From: Okeania sp. SIO2B3
Lineage (GTDB): Bacteria > Cyanobacteriota > Cyanobacteriia > Cyanobacteriales > Microcoleaceae
NCBI RefSeq assembly: GCF_010672525.1
Contig: NZ_JAAHGH010000007.1
Coordinates: 172,265 to 236,264, forward strand
Direction: 5' to 3'
Length of the DNA stretch: 64,000 bases
Positions 57,361 to 64,000 of the stretch are shown one piece after another; position 1 is the stretch's first letter, and every line of letters starts with the position of its first letter. The notes beneath the pieces were generated by a model. It was not told the DNA's origin. It made no database searches and saw only the letters and a list, made by a program, of their open reading frames with translations. Both the position numbers and the translations under genes were made by a program.

Positions 57361-57913
57361 TAATTTTCCACTAAACTAAGTAAGGAAGTATAGATAGAGC
57401 CGGAAAAATCTGATTTTAATCTGAAAAGTAGAGGAATAAAGAAGCATTTTTCAATATTTTTCCTGTATTACCGAATAATAAAGGTTTAAAGCCTCTCCTT
57501 TAAAGGAGAAACAAGAAAAAATAAAGTTCAATATTTCAAACCTCTGACTTTCCTAGGTCATGCTGCGCAAACAGGCAGAGAGAGGTACTGATAACTGTTA
57601 AGGCAGTTCCGACCATAGGAGGCTAACTGAAATGACCTCTATTCCACTCCCGACTGGTAACTCAAAAACTTAATCCCAGGCAAAAATACCAAATGGCTTC
57701 TATAAATGCGGATGGGACCCCGCGACGACGTTTTGCTAGCGCAAAGCTCTGCTAACGGCTGTCGCCGACATGAAAAGCTTTAGCTCCTCTTCCGGAGGCT
57801 AGTCAAAAGCGGTCGGAACCCGGCAAAGTTTCGGAGTCATGGGAATGCCGACTCCTGTGTTTAACTTTTAACTTTTAACTTCTGACTTTTAACTTCTGAC
57901 TTCTGACTTCCAC
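57361..57913. repeat. spacer with family B and GC-module fragments
   Basis: Starts with the end of the tandem array, then a family B end TTACCGAATAATAAAGGTTT (57470) with CTCTCCTTTAAAGGAGA. At 57530-57630 it resembles the accC leader (AATATTTCAAACC, AGGAGGCTAACTGA). 57700-57840 is GC-rich (GACCCCGCGACGACG, AGCGGTCGGAACC). TTTTAACTTCTGACTTC-type repeats close it. No gene. Confidence 0.6.
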
Positions 57914-59431
57914 TTAACCACCTATCCCTAAACGAGCAGCTAAAGCAGGAGTTAAAGGAAATAAAGTAGCGATCGCCACAAACAAAGCTAACAAACATAA
58001 AGTAGCTCGTAGATCGTCAGGTTCGATTAATTCATTTAAACAAGGGCGTTCCAAATTTCGCTGCAATACCAAAATAATAATCGCCCAATATAATGCTAAA
58101 GGATTAACCAGAGAAGCAATAACTAAAACCACAAAAGTGAAAAATGTTGCTCTACCTGCAACTTTCCGAGCATAAATTGCCTGAATAATTCTACCGCCAT
58201 CCAACTGACCCGCAGGCATAAGATTTAGCGCTGTAATTACCAAACCCAACCAACCGATAATTGCTAGTGGGTGAACATCTACTATATTTTGATTTACCGC
58301 CGAACCTAAAATCACCCGTGCTAAAGTTCCCACTAAAACAGAAGCTCTGAAAAATTCGGACGGCATCTGAAACATACTACCTTCGTGGGAAAGCAACAAA
58401 CCCACCAATAGCATTGCCAAAGAAAGTATTCCTCCAGCAGCAGGTCCGGCAAAAGCTACATCAAAAAGCACTTTTCTATTGGGTATTGCTGACTCGAAAC
58501 GGTTAACAGAGCCAAAACTGCCAATTTGCCAAGCTGGGAGAAAAAATGGCCAACTAAAGCGGACATTGTGACGTTTTGCCAAGACTTGATGGGCAACTTC
58601 GTGAATACCTAAAACTGCGCATAGACCAAGTGCAATGGGTAATGCTTCTGGATACCGTGCGGGTTCGTTGAAAAAGTCAAACCCTAATAATAAACCACCT
58701 GCTTCAAAACTGGTGGCAATAGTAGCGATCGCCAGCACAACTGCCAGAATTTTTTGGGATGTAGTAGCAGGTTGAGGGTCATTTTTGCTTGGTAAAATGA
58801 TGACTACTGGTTTACCTTCAGGACTTTCTATGAGGAATAGTCGGTAGCGATCGCCTAGTTTTTCTTTTAAATTGACTGATAATTTGGTATGGACTTTTTC
58901 TACATCTCCCCGTAAGTTACCTTTGAAAATAGCTCCTTCTTGATAAGGAATAGTTTCGGTGGTGAAGAAAGTATCGATACCAAAAATATCTTTAATTTTC
59001 TGGAGGTCTTCACTAGGGATAGGGATAAATTCTGGAGTTTGTTCTTTTTGTGGTTCAGTGTTTGCTATTTTATCCTGAGTTGGTTGAGTTTCTTGTTCAT
59101 TGCTAGATAGTTGTGAGGAGTCGCTGATGGTTTTGAGACCGGGTTGGTCTTGTGCATCTTTAGCTGCTATTGTTCGTAGCTGTCGTCCCAAATATATATA
59201 TAATCCTGTACAAGCTACGAGCAAAAATAGGACAAATACTAGGTTAAGATAAATTCCGGCAGCAAATAGAGCAAAAAATAGTAGCCAAGGTGCCATTAAT
59301 ACTACTGATTGTAACCAGGCTAGAATGCCTACTCTACCATAAGGTCTTGCTCTGTTGTATCCCCAACCGAGAATTCCCAGAGTGATTAAAGCTACTATGA
59401 CTGTGGTTATGTTTTCAGATATGTTATACAT
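57914..59431 (-). CDS. site-2 protease family membrane protein (EGY-like)
   Basis: 505 residues. Two N-terminal spans, a soluble domain about 85-220 (PIPSEDLQKIKDIFGIDTFF, IPYQEGAIFKGNLRGDVEKV), then a multi-span M50 protease region. The zinc motif is LGIHEVAHQVLAK (HEVAH, about 277-281) and the second site is NLMPAGQLDGGRIIQAIYAR. The layout matches chloroplast EGY proteases and their cyanobacterial relatives, which cut within membranes to control regulators or chloroplast development. It has no PDZ domain. Substrate unknown. Confidence 0.93.
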   Translation of the reverse strand: MYNISENITTVIVALITLGILGWGYNRARPYGRVGILAWLQSVVLMAPWLLFFALFAAGIYLNLVFVLFLLVACTGLYIYLGRQLRTIAAKDAQDQPGLKTISDSSQLSSNEQETQPTQDKIANTEPQKEQTPEFIPIPSEDLQKIKDIFGIDTFFTTETIPYQEGAIFKGNLRGDVEKVHTKLSVNLKEKLGDRYRLFLIESPEGKPVVIILPSKNDPQPATTSQKILAVVLAIATIATSFEAGGLLLGFDFFNEPARYPEALPIALGLCAVLGIHEVAHQVLAKRHNVRFSWPFFLPAWQIGSFGSVNRFESAIPNRKVLFDVAFAGPAAGGILSLAMLLVGLLLSHEGSMFQMPSEFFRASVLVGTLARVILGSAVNQNIVDVHPLAIIGWLGLVITALNLMPAGQLDGGRIIQAIYARKVAGRATFFTFVVLVIASLVNPLALYWAIIILVLQRNLERPCLNELIEPDDLRATLCLLALFVAIATLFPLTPALAARLGIGG

Positions 59432-59575
59432 AATTGTATGTGCAATTCAAAAATCTAAGATAGAATGCAGTAGGTTTTTCTATTATATTTTTACTAACAA
59501 AAGCAGTAATTTTCTAATGAAAACTCTTTGTTTTTCATACTTAACTTTTCAGGCATTTAATCAAAAAAGTTATAA

Positions 59576-59784
59576 TTACCGAATAATTAATAATTAATAA
59601 TTAAATAATTCTGGTTTAAAACCTCCCCCTTTAAGGGGAAAAAAGCGGTCGTTTGCGGAGCAGTCCGTTAGGATGGGATGGTGAGGTCTCCTCGCCATAT
59701 CCAATCGACCAAGAGAAGAAATAATATTTCCTTATATTCAATCAAGGACGGTTTTAACCAGAGGTAATTATCCATTATCCATTA
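59576..59784. repeat. family B MITE-like repeat, intact-looking
   Basis: Begins TTACCGAATAATTAATAATT, then TTCTGGTTTAAAACCTCCCC, an AAGCGGTCG/CGACC pair, GAGGTCTCCTCGCCATATCC, AAGAGAAGAAATAATATTTC, and ACGGTTTTAACCAGAGGTAA, ending near TTATCCATTAATG. Subterminal CTGGTTTAAAAC and GTTTTAACCAG are inverted. It serves as the reference copy. Confidence 0.75.
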
Positions 59785-59907
59785 ATGAAATTAGTTATTT
59801 AAAAAGTCTTTTATTAATTAAGTCTCAATCTAAACCTGCCTAAGTATTTTTTTGAAAAAAATCTGTTGAGCTGATTAATTTGTTACTTTTTTCCTCTAAA
59901 TTTTGCC

Positions 59908-60117
59908 GTAAGCATTCAGCCATTAGCGGTCAGCTTTCAGGAATTAGTAGCTTGAGGATTTGAGTAATATTTAGTCGTGAGCAAGTAGCTAATTTATTTC
60001 AGACTTTTAATTATGTTAAATCTTTAATTCTGATTCCTCCTTCAAGGGCAATTAAGTTAATAGTTGATTGCTAATAGCTGACACCTGTTTGCGCAACATT
60101 CCGCAGGAAATGTTTAC
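59908..60117. mobile_element. family A MITE (IS66-like ends)
   Basis: Starts GTAAGCATTCAGCCATTAGC and ends GCAGGAAATGTTTAC, 210 bp. Flanks are ATTTTGCC and CTTTTGCC (7 of 8 match). Non-coding. Confidence 0.75.
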
Positions 60118-60173
60118 CTTTTGCCTATACCAATAATTGCGATTTACCATTTCCCAAAAATGATGTTATTGAC

Positions 60174-61829
60174 TCACTCTTGCATGAATTTTTCTGTCGC
60201 TCCTGTATCAACATGAACATAACTGCGACGTTTAGCAGCTGTATAATTTGGATTGAGTCTAATTGCTTGATTATAATCAGCGATCGCCCCCCAATTATCT
60301 CCTACTTTTCGCAATACATTTCCCCGTCGATAATAAGCTTTCGGATGAGTGGCATCTAATTTAATTGCCTGATTATAATCATCAATTGCTCCTTGATAAT
60401 CTTCTAATTTTTCTTTAACATCACCTCTATAAATATAAGCATCTGAGTGACCTTTATCCATCTCTATTGCATGATTAAATTCTGCCAAAGCCAATTGATA
60501 ATTTTGCTGTTCATATTCTTTTAATCCCTTTTGATAAAAATCATTGAATCCTAGCTTTTCATTTTCACTTTTTATTTCTGTATATTCTTCAAATTCAGTT
60601 TTTTTTTCTGTGATATTTTCTGTTTTTTCTTCTATATTAACTAATAAATTTTTGAGAGAATTAGCTACTATCAAGCTTCCAGCCACAGCCTCTTTTCTTG
60701 CCCATTTATCTGTAGCTAAAATATCATCTAAAGTAGGATTTTTCTGATAATCTGATTTATGCTTTTCACATACATATTCAATCAACTTAGGAATATCCAA
60801 AAAAGGAATTTTTTCTTCTAAAAATAATGCCACAGCTTGTTCATTTGCCGCATTCAAAGCCGCAGGCATCGAACCACCTATACGACCCGCAGCATAAGCC
60901 AATTGAATACAAGGATATTTCAAATTATCAGGTTCCTTAAAAGTCAAACTACCAGCTTTAACTAAATCTAATTGTTTCCAATCAGTATAAATCCTTTCCG
61001 GCCAAGATAAAGCATAAAGTAGAGGCAAACGCATATCTGGCCAACCCAACTGAGCTAAAACAGAAGTATCTTGTAACTCAATTAAAGAGTGAATTATACT
61101 CTGAGGATGAATGACTATATCAATATTGTCATAATCTAATCCAAACAAATAATGAGCTTCAATAACCTCCAAACCTTTATTCATCATTGTGGCAGAATCA
61201 ACGGTAATTTTCCGACCCATGGACCAGTTAGGATGTTTAATAGCATCCGCCACTTTTACGTTTGATAATTTCTCAATTGGCCAGTCTCGAAAAGCACCGC
61301 CAGAAGCAGTTAAAATAATTCTGCGTAAACCCTCTTTAGGCACACCTTGAAGACATTGGAAAATTGCTGAATGTTCTGAGTCAGCAGGCAACAATTTTAC
61401 TCCGTGTTCCTCAATTAAGGGATTTACAACTGGGCCTGCTGCGATAAGTGTTTCTTTATTTGCCAAAGCAATATCTTTTCTGGCCTCAATAGCGGCGATC
61501 GTCGGTAATAAACCAGCACAACCGACAATACCTGTGACTACAGCTTCTGAGTCACCATATCTAGCAACTTCGATGACACCATCTTGGCCTGCAAGCAATA
61601 TGGGTTGAGGTCTCAGGTCAGCAATGGCCTCTTTTAACTCTGTAAATTTAGACTCATCATTAATAGCAACAATTTCAGGGGAGAACTGCCGTACTTGTTG
61701 GGCTAACATTTCGACGTTGCGTCCAGCAGCTAACCCAATAACTCGAAATTTGTCTGGGTTTTGAGTAACAATATCTAAGGTTTGAGTACCAATAGACCCT
61801 GTAGATCCCAAGATTGTAATTGCTTTCAT
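60174..61829 (-). CDS. dxr: 1-deoxy-D-xylulose 5-phosphate reductoisomerase with C-terminal TPR extension
   Basis: Dxr makes methylerythritol 4-phosphate, the committed MEP-pathway step toward carotenoids, phytol and quinone tails. Residues 1-390 are a complete Dxr: [18 protein letters not shown] (NADPH), [49 protein letters not shown] and [20 protein letters not shown]. An acidic linker (about 390-426) leads to about 125 extra residues with three tetratricopeptide repeats ([60 protein letters not shown]). Normal Dxr is about 390 residues, so this is a fusion. The single open frame shows no frameshift at the junction. TPRs may dock the enzyme to a partner. Confidence 0.95.
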   Translation of the reverse strand: MKAITILGSTGSIGTQTLDIVTQNPDKFRVIGLAAGRNVEMLAQQVRQFSPEIVAINDESKFTELKEAIADLRPQPILLAGQDGVIEVARYGDSEAVVTGIVGCAGLLPTIAAIEARKDIALANKETLIAAGPVVNPLIEEHGVKLLPADSEHSAIFQCLQGVPKEGLRRIILTASGGAFRDWPIEKLSNVKVADAIKHPNWSMGRKITVDSATMMNKGLEVIEAHYLFGLDYDNIDIVIHPQSIIHSLIELQDTSVLAQLGWPDMRLPLLYALSWPERIYTDWKQLDLVKAGSLTFKEPDNLKYPCIQLAYAAGRIGGSMPAALNAANEQAVALFLEEKIPFLDIPKLIEYVCEKHKSDYQKNPTLDDILATDKWARKEAVAGSLIVANSLKNLLVNIEEKTENITEKKTEFEEYTEIKSENEKLGFNDFYQKGLKEYEQQNYQLALAEFNHAIEMDKGHSDAYIYRGDVKEKLEDYQGAIDDYNQAIKLDATHPKAYYRRGNVLRKVGDNWGAIADYNQAIRLNPNYTAAKRRSYVHVDTGATEKFMQE

Positions 61830-61977
61830 ATTTTTTGAAAAAATTTGTCCACAATTACACTATACGATTCATTGGTGATTTTGTGTTATGACTTTAAGCA
61901 TTCAGGTATCAGCTTATGGGCTCAAGTAAAAACTATTTGTAGTGCTATAAGAGGCTGTTTGCTAAAGTCATAGTTTA

Positions 61978-62174
61978 TTAATTGATAATTGATAATTGAT
62001 AATTACCTCTGGTTAAAACCGTTACGGAATTGAATATAAGGATATATTATTTCTTCTCTTGGTTGATTGGATATGGCGAGGGGACCTCGCCATCCCTCAA
62101 CCGCTTTTTTCCCCTTAAAAGGGTCGGCTTCAAGGCGCGAATTATTTAATTATTAATAATTAATAATTCGGTAA
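61978..62174. repeat. family B MITE-like repeat
   Basis: Holds ACCTCTGGTTAAAACCG, TATTATTTCTTCTCTTGGTT, GGCGAGGGGACCTCGCC, CCCCTTAAAAGGGTCGGCTT and CAAGGCGCGAATTATTTAAT, ending AATTCGGTAA. Confidence 0.75.
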
Positions 62175-62309
62175 TACTAAATCTAGTTATGAAAAGCTAG
62201 TGTCCAAATCCTTTTAAGCCTTCTGTATTCTGCCCTCTGATTTATATCCTAGCTTCACAATAAACCTTCTTTCCCTCACTAGATTTAGTATAATCTGTTT
62301 TTGTTATTT

Positions 62310-62502
62310 GTAAGCATTCAGCTATTAGCATTCAGCTCTCAGCTTTTTCATGAACTATGTGACTCGATAGACTATTAAAGTTAACTAATATACTCTTACC
62401 CATACTTTTAATTCTTTGAAATCTCTCAATTGCTTTTTCCTCCTTTAAAAGTAATAATAAAGCTGATAGCTGATAGCTAATAGATGACTGCTGAATGCTT
62501 AC
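62310..62502. mobile_element. family A MITE (IS66-like ends)
   Basis: Starts GTAAGCATTCAGCTATTAGC and ends ACTGCTGAATGCTTAC, 193 bp, with TGTTATTT on both sides (perfect 8-bp duplication). Ends 36 bases before the carotenoid oxygenase stop. Confidence 0.82.
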
Positions 62503-62538
62503 TGTTATTTAGGTTTTTTTGAGGTTTAATAAGATTAA

Positions 62539-63984
62539 TTATGTAGAAATCCAATTACCATGAAAACCAGTAGGTACTCGTACAGGTAAATGAATTTTTG
62601 CCAGAGGTTCCTCCTCAAAATTAGCAGCATCAATAATAACTAAATCGCTAGTTCCTTTATCCTCATTACTAACAAAAGTCATCACATAACCATCTGACTC
62701 AGACTCTCCCCCTTTTCTCGGAACAAAGGTTGCCTCTCCACAATAATTTCCTGGTTTAAAGCGATGTACTTTACTTGTCTTATTCACCAAATCATACTGA
62801 ATTAATTCAGGAAAATAATTAGGAATGCCTTTACTAGCTATTAACTCTAAATCAACATGAGGCATATAACCAAAACGGTAAGGTTGTCCAGTTTTTCTCT
62901 GGTCAAAAATAGGAAAATCTACCATACGATCATCAATAATCCTCCGAAAACTAGATTTATTACTAAGGACACTGGCAATATTATCATCCAAAATCAAAGT
63001 AGGATAATGAGCAAAATCAATAATTACTTGATTATTATCTTCAAAAGCATTCATAAAATGCCACATCCAGAAAGATTCTGTTTTCAACCAGAAATTAATT
63101 TCTTTTCCTTGATGACGATTCATTAAACTAATTTTTGTTCCCTGATCGGGTTTCCAAACAAGAGGAATTCCTCCTAAAAATGCCTTCATTATGTCAAAAA
63201 CCAAAGGACAATGAAAGAATATCAAATAATTTTCCGTAATTATAGAATCATGTAAAAGAGCAGGTTCAGGCAATTCTATAGGTACTTCTTTAACAATTTT
63301 TCCTTGACTATTTGCCACATAATAAATTAAATAAGGAAGAGCAATAAATGAATACCGAAAGAAATGTAACTCTCCAGTTTTCGGGTCAAAACGTGGATGA
63401 GCAGTCATCGCCTCTTGTACTTTTCCACCAAAATTATATTCACCTAATGTTTCCAACTCTGGAGTAATTTTATAAGGTAATCCAGCTTCAAATAAAGCCA
63501 GAATATTATCACCACAAGAAATAACATTTGTATTAGCATAATTTCTCATATTAAACTCTGGAAAAATAGGTTTTTCTCCCTTCATATCTTGAAGTAAACT
63601 ATCGGTTAAAATCCAGCGATTTTGATAACTAACTTTACCATCTTTAAAATAAACAGCATGAATCATCCCATCACCTTCTAAGGGATAATTATAAGTAGAA
63701 GGTTTGAGAAAAGGATTGGGACTATTCCTCATATAAATTCCAGATAAATCTGATGGTATTTCCCCAGTAATCTTTAAATTATTCACATCAACTTCTTTAA
63801 AAACAGGAGCATTAATTCCTTGTAAAAATAAATGATTACTACTCCATTCTTCCATAGAATCTAATTCTTTCCTAACAGCAGGGGATGTGAAAATATAATG
63901 ACTACTTATAGAGGCAAATAAGGAAGCTAAAGCTGTTATTTTAAGGAAATTTCTGCGAGAGAATTTCAGGTTTAGGTGGTTCAT
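62539..63984 (-). CDS. carotenoid oxygenase (RPE65/CCD family), Tat-exported
   Basis: 481 residues. The N-terminus LKFSRRNFLKITALASLFAS is a twin-arginine signal, suggesting folded export to the periplasm or lumen. The four iron-ligand histidines of carotenoid cleavage enzymes can be placed: EAMTAHPRFDPKTGE, EPALLHDSIITENY, FWMWHFMNAFED and RVPTGFHGNWIST at the C-terminus. SGIYMRNSPNPFLKP and YPLEGDGMIHAVYFKDGKV are early family blocks. Such enzymes cleave carotenoids or apocarotenoids to retinal-like products. An exported member is less usual. Start is the ATG at 63984, near the window edge; the upstream region is not visible. Confidence 0.93.
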   Translation of the reverse strand: MNHLNLKFSRRNFLKITALASLFASISSHYIFTSPAVRKELDSMEEWSSNHLFLQGINAPVFKEVDVNNLKITGEIPSDLSGIYMRNSPNPFLKPSTYNYPLEGDGMIHAVYFKDGKVSYQNRWILTDSLLQDMKGEKPIFPEFNMRNYANTNVISCGDNILALFEAGLPYKITPELETLGEYNFGGKVQEAMTAHPRFDPKTGELHFFRYSFIALPYLIYYVANSQGKIVKEVPIELPEPALLHDSIITENYLIFFHCPLVFDIMKAFLGGIPLVWKPDQGTKISLMNRHQGKEINFWLKTESFWMWHFMNAFEDNNQVIIDFAHYPTLILDDNIASVLSNKSSFRRIIDDRMVDFPIFDQRKTGQPYRFGYMPHVDLELIASKGIPNYFPELIQYDLVNKTSKVHRFKPGNYCGEATFVPRKGGESESDGYVMTFVSNEDKGTSDLVIIDAANFEEEPLAKIHLPVRVPTGFHGNWIST

Positions 63985-64000
63985 AATTGAGATGATAAAA

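Larger units (their letters stand above)
59432..60173. other. spacer holding one family B and one family A element
   Basis: No gene. The B element occupies about 59576-59784 and the A element 59908-60117; nothing else was recognised. The A element ends about 57 bases before the dxr stop codon, within its 3' flank. Confidence 0.6.
61830..62538. other. spacer holding one family B and one family A element
   Basis: The region between dxr and the carotenoid oxygenase is gene-free. It includes the B copy at 61978-62174, nearly identical to that at 47509-47703, and the A copy at 62310-62502. Confidence 0.6.

Overview
The window is chromosomal DNA from an AT-rich, probably filamentous marine cyanobacterium of the Trichodesmium/Okeania type. 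The cyanobacterial assignment rests on psbX, ycf66, a high light-inducible protein, an EGY-like site-2 protease, a cyanobacterial chorismate lyase, DUF4079 and DUF6816-like proteins, and frequent HIP1 (GCGATCGC) sites. The genus-level suggestion is an inference from low G+C, low coding density, long repeat-filled spacers, degraded transposases and heptamer-type tandem repeats.

Layout. 1-3.8 kb: decayed transposases (two tnpB remnants and one IS630) around a 2OG-Fe(II) oxygenase-like gene. 3.9-14.8 kb: DUF6816-like protein, AAA/GGDEF-like fusion, ribD, a cNMP-domain protein, purF, and a chorismate lyase. 14.8-20.1 kb: accessory stretch with octamer repeats, two pseudogenes, nested MITEs, and a convergent pair of unusual loci (a 544-residue protein plus downstream frame, facing a GTPase gene split by an in-frame stop). 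20.2-21.6 kb: an intact IS605-type tnpB element. 21.7-25.6 kb: tRNA-Leu, accC, yggT, psbX, ycf66. 26.7-29.5 kb: a secreted trypsin-like protease with a PPC domain and a secreted Thr/Pro/Glu-repeat protein with the same domain. 30.6-36.9 kb: Hlip, sdhB, RDD protein, rpmG, rpsR, an RNase II/R-type enzyme. 38-43.4 kb: ppsA, a small membrane protein, an aspartic protease-like pair, ddl. 44.3-50.9 kb: accessory genes (TspO-like, LRAT-like, NHLM-type HlyD with a long repeat-built coiled coil, TPR-like). 51.3-56 kb: glyQ, DUF4079, comEC. 56.2-57.4 kb: tRNA-Ser followed by four tandem ~285-bp copies of what looks like a decayed small gene. 57.9-64 kb: site-2 protease, a dxr-TPR fusion, and a carotenoid oxygenase.

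The spacers are dominated by several families of small repeats. The best supported is a 190-350 bp family (here called A) whose ends start GTAAGCATT and end in GCTTAC. Four copies have perfect 8-bp target duplications and a fifth has 7 of 8; these traits match the IS66 family, so A is probably a set of IS66-mobilised MITEs. One A copy sits inside a member of a second family (B), so the insertion order can be read directly. A third family (C) of GC-rich palindromes has inserted into two tnpB remnants.

The candidates for something less described are the convergent GTPase/544-residue locus (16.7-20.0 kb), the tandem small-gene array beside tRNA-Ser, the Dxr-TPR fusion and the orphan NHLM HlyD protein. 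I see no complete defence system, prophage or CRISPR array.
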